This document shows positions 41,503 through 51,842 of a stretch of 64,000 nt of DNA, in pieces. Position 1 is the first letter of the stretch, and every line of letters starts with the position of its first letter. The position numbers and the translations under genes were made by a program. The stretch is from the NCBI GenBank assembly GCA_012295275.1, contig CM022669.1, positions 16,872,672 to 16,936,671 of the forward strand, read 5' to 3'. The notes under the pieces were generated by a model, which was not told where the DNA came from, did no database searches, and saw only the letters and a program-made list of their open reading frames with translations. This DNA comes from Chrysomallon squamiferum (Eukaryota; Mollusca; Gastropoda; Neomphalida; Peltospiridae).

Positions 41503-42022
41503 GTCGTCTGTGATGTCGCAGAACGTAATTATATGTGAATGAGCAGGAATTGCAAATAAAAATAAGTCAGTTCAAAAATGGATGTACAACAGAAAGCAAA
41601 TAGGTGTACATAAATGATATACTAATTAAAACTGAATACGTCAAATTTATATTAGAACGATCAAACATCAAAACAAACATGTAGAACGAACAAACATCAA
41701 AACAAAAATTTAAAAAAAAATTAATATATATGTGTGTATATATATATATAAAAGAATAAAACAAAAACCAAACCAAATGCAGTAGAATAAAAATCAAATG
41801 AAATAGAATATATTTAAATTAATTATAAATTTGTTAAAATTCCAAACTTTAATCACAATGCAGCTTCCTCCATAAATATAATGTCTTTAATAATGCAAAT
41901 AATAATAATAAAATAATAATAATAATAATAATAAATTATATCAAATTTAGGTCAGCTTTAAAACAAAAGTGAAAGCGAATAACTAACAAATCTGTCTTTC
42001 AAACAAAAGTGAAAATAATTCT
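41503..42022. other. Spacer between copies D and E
   Basis: AT-rich spacer with a (TA)n run near 41735 and an AAT run near 41895-41932. The last 80 bp are the 3' flank shared with copy F. No other feature seen. Confidence 0.6.
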
Positions 42023-42387
42023 TCAAAGTGAAAACAGCTTTCCTAACAGCAAAGTTCCTAGGTTGTCAAGGTTAGAGACGACTGGACTCCAACCATCTTG
42101 TTGCCATGGTTCCAACAACCAAGGAAACCAGAGGAAAGGTTTCACGAAGAAGTGGTCGATGTCGTGCTGAACAGCCGAGTGACTTGAGCTAAATATTCCA
42201 TCCACAACGAGAGTTCCTGAATCTGTCACTGGTACGTACAGACCTGTACGAAGTTCAAAACACAAATAAAACAGTTAATAACAATTTTATTATATTTCGA
42301 ACGGATAATAGTTCGATAAAAAGTAAATAAAAATCACAAAACAATTAACCGTGAACAAGTAAAGGTACAACAGTTAATGTATTTTAA

Positions 42388-42419
<32 letters not shown>

Positions 42420-45400
42420 CGTGCGAACGTGTTTCTGTATGTGTCTCATTTTTATTGGCCTGCCTATATTTATTTGTAACAAATTTATGTTGTTTTTCTT
42501 TTACCTTGTTTTAAAAAAAATGAAATTTGCACAACACATTCTGGACAAAAGCCGTCTGGACATGAGTTTGTAGAGAAAATGTAATCACCTGGTTCCACTG
42601 ATTTGGCAGTTCTGGTTAATAAACAAACATAGGGAAGATTAAAATGCAATGTAATTCTTATTCCTATTATTATAATTGTGAAAAAAATGCAGGAGAAAAA
42701 ATGACATAAAGTATTTTCATTAACGGATTGTCACTTTCCATCATTTATAGGGATACATTGGAGGACAGAGAATCAAATATTTTAAGCATGCATTGTTTGA
42801 AAATGATGATTCGTTTAACTTTCTTTTTACCTAGCTACCATATCTGCTGAGTTGTTATTTTTGGAGACAAAGATAAAATGGTCAGTCGACATAGACACAC
42901 TGTTTCCAAATTCTGTTGTTAGTGTTTGATGAGTCACGTTCATATTTGGTTGTCGCTTCAGAAACGTTTTCACTTTCATAAACAAACGTCGACCGTTTTG
43001 CACTGAAATAAAATAGGAAACTGTAGATAAATGGTCAAGAATGAATATGATATTAATACCAACACCGATCCGAAAGTGGGGGTAGTTGATAAGACAGAGG
43101 AATTTATTTTTAGAAAAGAATCGGTTAAGCTATGGACATTATTTCGAAGGATCGAAGCTGCTAATAAAATGGTTAGGATCAAGTTTCAGACGAAAGATAC
43201 AGCAATAATTGTATAATTTAGTAAAGTTAATTCAGGGGAAATATCTTCAACTGACAGGATATTTTGAGAAAACTGGGTCCAGAAACTTGTGTTATTATGA
43301 CTTATACCCAAAACTATAAAACTAGTGTAACTGGACGATTAGTTTTTCTCAAAAATCTTGTTTCGTTCTCTTTTTTCTTTCTTTTTTCTTTTTTAAATCT
43401 AAAATGACAATTTCTCGCATTCTTTATCTTGATTAAACAAGATACCGAGTAAAGATCAGCATTCGATGTAGAAGTAAGGATATGATACTTAAGTTCATTA
43501 GTTGCAGACATTAACTGTCTTGCCTGTCAATACTTTTTGTCCAACTTTTAGATTCTTCATTCGAATCAACGATCCGTCCTCTGTAACAAGATATGAATCG
43601 CCACAAAAGCATGATCCATTTCTTGAGTGTTTTTTCTCCGGCACTGGACATTTCTGACAACATTCTCCTTCTTGATCACCACTCGTATAGCAGCCGCAGA
43701 AATCATCGTCACATGCAGCCTTGGGTCCAGCTATCATTCTGTTGGTGTTCGTATCCATACATTTGCACATTGCCTGTCATAGAAGTACGGTTTGTCCACA
43801 TTAGAACACTGATATGGAATAAAATATCATTCTAACTAACACAGACAGACAGACCCACAGCCACACACTGATTCACGTAAACTCACGCACGCATACGAAC
43901 ACACCCATCTAAAACAATGCCAACAATCACAGAATAATAAATAACTTATCATGAATTAATCAGAACAGTGTTTATGTTGAAAAGTAATAACCAAACCAGT
44001 TACTGGGGAATTTGACTGATGATGTCAACTACATGAATAATTTATTTAATGGTTTACAGAAAGATAATATTGGTACCTAATACAAAATTTTGTAATTCAT
44101 AAGCAAACCATTATTGCTAAAAACAGATATCGCTTTTGTATGGACTAGACAATTCTCTGAAGTACAACTTAAACAAAATGTATATGATATATACCTCGTA
44201 GGGAAAGTGTAATCCTTTTGCATCTTTGCTATCTTTAGTATACATGCAGTATTGTTTACTCTTTCGACAAGCTGACTTATTTTCTACTGTACAAATAATG
44301 GCAATGACCCATGCACTCTATTAAATTTCGACTGCAGAAAAATGGTTATGTTTCCTTATTAATTAAGACTACAAAATGATAAAAGAAGAAGAAGAGGAAA
44401 AGGAAGAAGAAGAGGAGGAATAGAAAGAAAAAGCAAACAATTATTAAAGTTTACATTATTTCTTAAAATCATCAGATGTATAGTTTAGTACTTACGAAAC
44501 CATCCTGTACAGTTTTAGCTAGGAGGTAAATATATGAGAAATGTTACATATATAATATATGCACAAACACTGAATTGTAAATGTGTGTGTGTTTTCGTTG
44601 GAAGAAGACATATTCACTGAAAATCAGGACGTTTCTTACCGGCGTACAAAATCGGTCTCTGACATAAACTGATGAGCCTCGATATCTTCGCTTCAGTTGC
44701 AGGATAAAAAAATGAACCGGTTATGTTTGCTTTTTTGGTTGCTTTTTTCTGGGTTTTTTGTTTGTTTGTTGTTGATTTGTTTGTTATTTTGTTTTGTTTT
44801 TTTTTTTTGTTTTTGTTTTGTTGTTGTTTTTTTTTTTTTTTTTTTGGGGTGGGGGGGGGGGGTTGTTTTGGGGTGTTAATGACACCCAGCACAAAAACAG
44901 TTCTTTACTGTAGTAAATAAAACAATTATTTCCATCTCGTGATCTATTTCAATAAATGTGAACGAAATCATCATCTCTACAATCTTTCGACAGATGCACT
45001 ATTCGAATACAATGCTAGATGGTTTAACATTCAACGGTGGAAGGAAAAATATGAAGGAGTCTCTGTTATTGGTGTCAAAACTGGAAACAACCCAGAACTG
45101 CTTGATGCGAAGACCAAAGGTACAAGTACCATTTAGCTTTACATCAAACGACCTAACACCAGGTTACGACTAGGATGTTTTGGTAAGGATTTTAATTTTG
45201 ATAAATACTGAACAGATTACTAAGTACGTCTAGCATGAAAACTAGATTCGAACATACAAGCTGTCAACAAGCGATGTTCTAAAAGCACCAAATAACCAAA
45301 CACCACATAAAAATATTAATTTTATCCTGCTCAAATCGAAGGGCATCTTAATTATTACTGAACATAAAACAGATTAAAACATAATTCTAGACTTTAGCAA

Positions 45401-46306
45401 TAAGCAGTTTATTCTGAACATTGACTATCCTGTGTGATGTTCTAACAAAGACTCCAGTTTGTGGTCTTTGTAATTTTATCTTATGTCAGAACTTTCAGTG
45501 ATATCAACTTCATGTCATGACAAGTGAAATTCGTGCTCAATCTATTTAATTATCTTGTGGGATTTTTTCTAGGTATTTTAGCGTAATAAAATTACATGAC
45601 TTTACATAAAAGGCACTATGAAGCTAGACTTTGAGGCATATTCAAACATACAGAAGATGTTAAAAGAGAACATTTGTATATTGTCTTACAGAAATAGTGG
45701 TATTTAAAAAATTATTTGAATTACTTACCACTTATAGTCCTATACAGTACTGAAAATTTCACAAAATATATTAAATACCTTTTACAAAAAAGCTGTACTG
45801 TGAATGAGGTGGGGAAAAAAGTTTCTACAAATTAAAATAATTTATTTGTATATTCTTTCATATTAATCAGTTGTAAAACAATATTACTGAACAGTAGCTC
45901 TGGAGTATTTAACGATACGTGAAGCCAATGGTAATTTTTAAAATAATCTACTTCAAATATAATTCAGTTAATAAAAACAGTTTTGCCAACATAACAGTCT
46001 GAGATAAAATCTTGTCTCTAAATATTTTGTACAAGAAAATCTAAAAGAAAAAGAAAATAAAAGAAATAAATGTAGTAATATTAAAGTTAAACTTGATTAT
46101 CCACACAATTAGATACGTATTTGCTTGTTATTTACAATACGTTTGTAATCTTTAAAGTTACAAATGTAATCCACAGAAATGGTGATAGTGCATCGGTAGT
46201 TATAATACAAATATAGAGAAATAGAGCGTTATACACATTAACCTTATATCTAAATACCTGCAAGAAGTGACAGAACTGCTCCATCAAACAAGCTTTTGAA
46301 ATACAT
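42023..46306 (-). CDS. Array copy E: secreted cysteine-rich protein with Hedgehog-type Hint domain
   Basis: Seen: seven exons, 46258-46306 (signal peptide MYFKSLFDGAVLSLLA), 45729-45749 (21 nt, VLYRTIS), 44496-44518 (23 nt, AKTVQDGF), 43524-43773, 42831-43002, 42505-42611 and 42023-42243; 280 residues, all phases agreeing. An extra 51-nt phase-1 segment at 44640-44690, conserved in copy F, could be a cassette exon. The cysteine-rich domain (34-74) has CKC, DDDFCGC and GECCQKCP. Hint starts at Cys86 (CFCGDS), and the exon ends at a GC donor. The Hint core reads FLKR where Hedgehog has F-x-D-R, and SSSH where it has SCYA. One change unique to this copy is Arg to Cys in PECVVQ. E and F are a recent direct duplication. 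Confidence 0.82.
42389..42424. repeat. (TG)n microsatellite in the last intron of copy E
   Basis: A TG run, passing into GTGCGTGCG, at the same intronic site as CA/TG runs in copies F, G and H. Confidence 0.9.
44640..44690 (-). other. Possible 51-nt cassette exon of copy E
   Basis: Bounded by GAAG on the acceptor side and GCCG/GTAAGA on the donor side. It is 51 nt long, phase 1 at both ends, and open (AKISRLISLCQRPILYA when joined). Copy F has the same segment at 53464-53514. The acceptor is weak, and the segment could also be a relic of a signal-peptide exon. Confidence 0.35.
44846..44874 (+). other. G-run cluster (G-quadruplex candidate)
   Basis: Runs of 4, 12 and 4 guanines follow a long poly-T tract. 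The allelic position in copy F (53640-53690) lacks them. In gene sense (minus strand) it is C-rich and intronic. Confidence 0.6.
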
Positions 46307-46565
46307 TTCGTCTGTGTTTTCGTTAAAAGGAAATTGTTGCTACCTATGTTTGTAGATGTGTAGAGAAACACTATCTGGAAACAGCAGACGTGTCAGGTAA
46401 AAACATTTGTTCAACAGTCAGCGAAATAATCTATTAATTAACATATTATATATGTAACAAAAAAAGTGAATAATAATAATAATAATAATAATAATATAAT
46501 AATAATAATAATAATAAGGATAATGATGATAATCATTTAATAATGATAATGATATTATTATTATG

Positions 46566-46627
<62 letters not shown>

Positions 46628-47115
46628 GATGGATATATTAATCCAAAAAACCTGTCATTTCAAAATATAAAAATAGAAAGCTTAATTAACAAGCCATACT
46701 AAATTATATGGTGTCCCTTTTATGACTATTTTATCTGCTTATGAAACTTGTAGTCATGAACATTTGCAGCAAATATCATTAATATTTAGCTTTATGTCAT
46801 AAAAAAAATCTCTGTTTAGATTTATGTTGAAGAAGTTAATGTATCGGTATGGATAAATATTATAATACTTGTACCAAATTTTACAAAAATGTTTATTCAC
46901 GTCTGGGTTGGTCTTATTCAAGCACAACATACATATACATGAAAATACTGTACAAGAAGGTTTTCCTGTAAAAGATGTATTAACTTATGTACTTAATTCT
47001 AAAATGAATAAAATCTAGTGCAATTGTAGTTTAATAAAATAATGAAAAAAAAATACATATTTAAAGTAGATGATGAATGAATAAGTTAGTATGTAAGAAA
47101 GTATGTTAGTGTGTA
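46307..47115. other. 5' flank of copy E with (AAT)n/(ATT)n inverted tracts
   Basis: AAT repeats at 46466-46516 and ATT repeats at 46555-46623 face each other and could fold. The remainder to about 47190 is homologous to 55.7-56.4 kb, the 5' flank of copy F. No gene. Confidence 0.6.
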
Positions 47116-47120
47116 AGTAA

Positions 47121-47190
47121 CGACTGATGGATGTTAAACGACACCGCAGTACGAAACACATTTTGGCTATCGGGTGTGAAAACAAAGGTA
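47121..47190. repeat. Mollusc-type dispersed repeat (TTAACGACACC...GGCTATCGGGTGT)
   Basis: The pair GTTAAACGACACC and TTTTGGCTATCGGGTGTGAAA is shared with 56321-56394. From memory, TTTAACGACACC...GGCTAT(T/C)GGGTGTC is a repeat core common in marine molluscs. The family was not checked. Confidence 0.5.
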
Positions 47191-48560
47191 AAAATTCTCA
47201 AAAATGTTTTAACAAGTTCAGGAATGAATCGAAATGTAGCGTACGGCCACAGCAGACTGACAATGTTCATATTGAGGTGGATGGATCATCTTCAGGATAA
47301 ATGAATGGGTCAAATAACTATGACCTATGGGAGCAGGACACAGAACTATATCATCACTCCTGGAGCTCCTGTAGAATGACTGCCATGCTCAAAGGATTGC
47401 CATGAATGAAGTTTGTTCACGTACGCACCGTTCTAATCATCTTTCCAAATCGAAAACGATATGTCCGAGAGTTTGATGATCCTTTAATTTGACATAACAA
47501 TTAACATCTATTACTACTGTTTTGTTTTTCCTTTGTTTTCAACATATGAAACATAAACACATTTCCATTTAATATCGTTCACTTAAAAATAAACTTTATG
47601 TTTTCTAACATAAAATTCGTGCTTCAACGAGTTTGTTTTAAATAGTAATTAGTGAACAGAAGGTTAAAGTATTCAACTCCAAATTATATTGTTGATCCAC
47701 AGGTTCAGTTAAGAGGATTTGCATAATATTCTTTTTCACTAATATACGTTTTGTTATATGTCTGTGTGTGCGTGTAATCACATACAAAGAAACAGAATGG
47801 GATACAGAAAAAGACAGAACAAGACAAAGACAGCTAGAGACGGCGGAAGATAAAGAGACAGAGAGAGACAGAGAGGGAGAGAGATTGTTATATATTCATA
47901 GTTTCAGCATTATTTGAAAATCAAGATTATTCCTTAAACACTTATATTATAATTTTTCTATATTAACTTGAAAGCATTACAAGATATCCATTATTTCATT
48001 AGTCTGTCATAACAAGAAATGAATAAAAAAAAATAATAATAATAATAAGAAGAAGAAGAAGAAGAAGAAGAAACAAATAAATAAATAAATAAATAAACAA
48101 AAATCAAAGATGTAATAACTTTTATTTAGTGTTTTGTGTAATAAATCTTTTACACATGTACACTCTTTGTGATGACTATGATGACGATATTAATGATGAT
48201 GATAATAATGATGATAATAATAGTGATCATGATTATGATGAAAATAAATTATCTTTATAAAATGAAAAATTTTCAGTACCACCAAAAAAAAAAATGAATT
48301 TAAATAAAAAACAGAGGCAATGAAATAAAATAAACAGTTTCTGACAGGTTTTATCAGATTTATTTTAATTATATATTCAGATATCTGTAAAGATACGACA
48401 TCACATATGTCTATGAAAAATTTGACGCTGTTATGTAATTAATAAATGGATCTTGAAATAAAACTGTGAGTGAATATCCATTGCAACTGTTTTTATATTC
48501 ATTGCAAATGTCGAGTTCAGCTGTTTTGTTTTTTTATATTTCTTTATATTATTATTATTA

Positions 48561-48630
<70 letters not shown>

Positions 48631-48758
48631 ATTATTTATCCAATCAGTTGCTTCTAAGTTAATGTTTTCTGAAAATTCCGATTCTAATATCTGAAAGTGG
48701 AGGAAAATAAAACAAATTTTGGTCACTACTAAAAGGTTACGGGTTACAAACCATTATC
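47191..48758. other. Spacer between units E and F
   Basis: Low-complexity blocks: AAT/AAG run at 48030-48085, GATGAT at 48180-48240 and (TTA)n at 48545-48630. No gene recognised. Confidence 0.55.
48545..48630. repeat. (TTA)n microsatellite
   Basis: ATT/TTA trinucleotide run broken by one short poly-T. Confidence 0.92.
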
Positions 48759-48804
48759 TGCGACGGACACGCCCGCTGACCTGTCAGAAAGCGTGCCCGT
48801 CGCA
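48759..48804. repeat. GC-rich imperfect inverted repeat (hairpin)
   Basis: TGCGACGGACACGC at 48759-48772 and GCGTGCCCGTCGCA at 48791-48804 are complementary at 13 of 14 positions, with an 18-nt loop. It stands out from the AT-rich surroundings. It may be part of a mobile element; function unknown. Confidence 0.65.
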
Positions 48805-49029
48805 GACGTGCTTCACAACAGCTTGCTCTGATTAGCACGTTAATTTTTTTTCCATTCCATTCCATTCCAAACCATCGCCCCAAAAATGGCTGTCAAACGA
48901 CCACTGGTGCGTGCTAGCTCAGCGCTCGGTCATACTACCGCCCATGGAGTTCTGCATCTATAATTGCTGCGTGGTTTGAAGTCATGGATGACGGACCTGA
49001 TGTTCCTCTTAATTATTATGCGGTTTTAC

Positions 49030-49164
49030 ATGAGCAGAGGATGACGCCAGATTCCATTTGATTTTGTGGAACCATCATCTGACTATTGGCCTCAGAACAA
49101 ACAATAATCTGGAAAGTTTTCATTTTCGGAACGAATGGGTCAGTCCAACCTCACCATCCAAATA
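49030..49164 (+). mobile_element. Second fragment of the FLYWCH-type dispersed repeat
   Basis: About 120 bp strongly similar to 40470-40590 (TGTGGAACCATCATCTGACT and AACAAACAATAATCTG). The similarity ends where the Tigger-like element begins. Confidence 0.6.
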
Positions 49165-49933
49165 CAGTGATACCTCGACTTACGAGTTAAATTCTTTCCG
49201 TGACCGAGCTGGTTACTCAAAATGCTCGTATATGAAATCAATTTTCCCAAATGAAAGTAAATGAAACACCATTAATTTGTTCCAACCCCCCCCCCCTAGA
49301 AACCACCTCATTGATTTTTTTTTTTTTTTTTTTTTTTTTTTGTAACGTGTTTTATATAAGAAAAATCTATTAATAAATGACAAATATTGTATAAAAACAA
49401 AAATGAAAAGAGAACGTAAAGAAATAAATTGGTTTTCTAAAGTGTATTTTTCTTCGAGATCAGATAAACTATTTTAACGCCTTTGGCTGCAGTTACAGCC
49501 TTTATCGACTCCTTTAGCTTCAGTATTGTACATATCGTAAAAGTACAGCGCTCGTACTGCCTAGCCAAGTCGACTACATATACACATCGCTCATGTTTTT
49601 CTATGAATTCAAGCTTTATTTCAATGGACATCATTCGCTTCTTCTTCTCAGCACTCACTTTCTTAGGATCCACGGCCAGAATAAAGAAATTCGGCTTAAT
49701 ACTGCACAAAAAAACGCGAGCACAACATAAAAGAGATGCTTCCACGGTGGGGTAATTACGTAAAGCAAACGAGTAAAATGCGGGATGCTGGGCGGATGAT
49801 GTGTTGTTCATTGCGCCAACTAGCGGCGGCGTATCTGAAGTTAGCTCGTAACTCGGATCTTGGCTCCCAACTCAAAGCAAACAGTCGCCCGGAAATTTGT
49901 AAGCTGGAGCACTCGTAACGCGGGGTACCACTC
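49165..49933 (-). mobile_element. Tigger/pogo-like DNA transposon, internally deleted
   Basis: The ends match as imperfect inverted repeats: CAGTGATACCTCGACTTACG at 49165-49184, and the reverse complement GAGTGGTACCCCGCGTTACG at the right end. Inside, the minus-strand frame 49437-49811 reads RMMSIEIKLEFIEKHERC, VVDLARQY and CTILKLKESIKAV, which is the N-terminal CENP-B/pogo-type DNA-binding helix-turn-helix of Tigger transposases. The catalytic DDE part is missing and the frame is altered and short (124 codons). TA precedes the left end, as expected for this superfamily; a TA lies 3 bp beyond the right end. Non-autonomous. Confidence 0.8.
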
Positions 49934-50074
49934 AGTAATATACATATATGTGTGTATGCATATAAAATAATAATAATACAACTACTGAATCATTTACACA
50001 GCAAGTGTGACCAGCTATGCGGATTTCTGGATATATATTTAAAATATGAAGAAAAATAATTAATTACTTAACTA

Positions 50075-50130
<56 letters not shown>

Positions 50131-50239
50131 TGATGATGATGATAATAATAAATTACACCAAATTTAAGTCATTTTTGAAAGAAAAGTGAAAGCGAATAAC
50201 TAACAAATCTGTCTTTCAAACAAAAGTGAAAATAATTCT
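49934..50239. other. Spacer with (AAT)n before copy F
   Basis: AAT repeat at about 50080-50152, then the 3' flank common to copies E and F. Confidence 0.6.
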
Positions 50240-51811
50240 TCAAAGTGAAAACAGCTTTCCTAACAGCAAAGTTCCTAGGTTGTCTAGATTAGAGACGACT
50301 GGACTGTAACCATCTTGTTGCCATGGTCCCAGCAACCATGGAAACCAGAGGAAAGGTTTCACGAAGAAGTGGTCGATGTCGTGCTGAACAGCCGAGTGAC
50401 TTGAGCTAAATATTCCATCCACAACGAGAGTTCCTGAATCTGTCACTGGTACGTACAGACCTTACGAAGTTCAAAATACAAATAAAACAGTTAATAACAA
50501 TTTTATTATATTTGGAACGGATAATAGTTCGATAAAGAAGTAAATAGAAATCACAAAACAATTAACCGTGAACAAGTAAAGGTACAACAGTTAATGTATT
50601 TTAATGTGTGTGTGTGTGTATGTGTGTGCGAACGTGTTTCTGTATGTGTTTCCCTTTTATTGGCCTGTCTATATTTATTTATAACAAATTTATGTTGTTT
50701 TTCTTTTACCTTGTTTAAAAGAAAATGAAATGTGCACAACACGTTCTGGACAAAAGCCGTCTGGACATGAGTTTGTAGAGAAAATGTAATCACCTGGTTC
50801 CACTGATTTGGCAGTTCTGGTTAATAAACAAACATAGGGAAGATTAAAATGCGATGTAATTCTTATTCCTATTATTATAATTGTGAAAGAGATGCATGAG
50901 AAAAAAATGACATAAAGTATTTTCATTAACGGACTGTCACTTCCCATCATTATTAGGAATACACTGAGGATAGAGAATAAAATATTTTTAAAATGCATTG
51001 TTTGAAACTGATGTAGAATATGTACATATGATTCGTTTAAATTTCTTTTTACCTAGCTACCATGTCAGCCGAGTTGTTATTTTTGGAGACAAAGATAAAA
51101 TGGTCACTCGACATAGACACACTGTTGCCAAATTCTGTTGTTAGTGTTTGATGAGTCACGTTCATATTTGGTTGTCGCTTCAGAAACGTTTTCACTTTCA
51201 TAAACAAACGTCGACCGTTTTGCACTGTAATAAAATAGGAAACTAGATAAATGGTCAAGAATGAGTAAGATATTAATACCAACACCTTTCCGAGGGGTCG
51301 TTACATTTTGTTATCTCATTAATCATTTGATATTTATAGAAAAGTTGCTGTGGTTGATAAAATAGGAGTATTTTTTTTTTAGAAGAGAATAAGTCAAGCT
51401 CTAATATTATGTCGAAGGATCGAAGTTGCTAATGAAATGGTTAGAGGAGCGTTTCAGACGAAAGATACAGCTATAATTGTATAATTTAGTAAAGTTAATT
51501 CGGAGGAACATTTTCAACTGACAGGATATATTGTGAACACTGGGTGCAGTAAACTTTTGTAGTTTTATGATTTAAACATGAACACAAAACTAGTGTAACT
51601 GGACGAGTAGTTTCTCTCAAAAAATTTGTTTTCTTTTCTTTCTTTCTTTTCTTTTTCATTTTCTTTCCTTTTTTTTTTTTTCTTTCTTCAATGTGAAAGG
51701 ACAAGTTCTCGCATTCTTTATCTTGATTAAACAAGATACTGAGTAAAGATGCAGCATTCGATACAGAAGTAAATAATATCATATTTAACTTCATTAGTCG
51801 CTTTTTTTAAT

Positions 51812-51842
<31 letters not shown>

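Noticed and set aside
43031-43216. Open frame MVKNEYDINTNTDPKVG in the intron of copy E
   Set aside because: It is on the opposite strand, the homologous stretches in F and H do not preserve the frame, and it has no known domain.
44204-44240. Possible second exon of copy E at GATTACACTTTCCCTACGAG/GT
   Set aside because: It could keep frame, but the acceptor has no pyrimidine tract, and the 23-nt exon at 44496-44518 matches copy H in position, length and phase.
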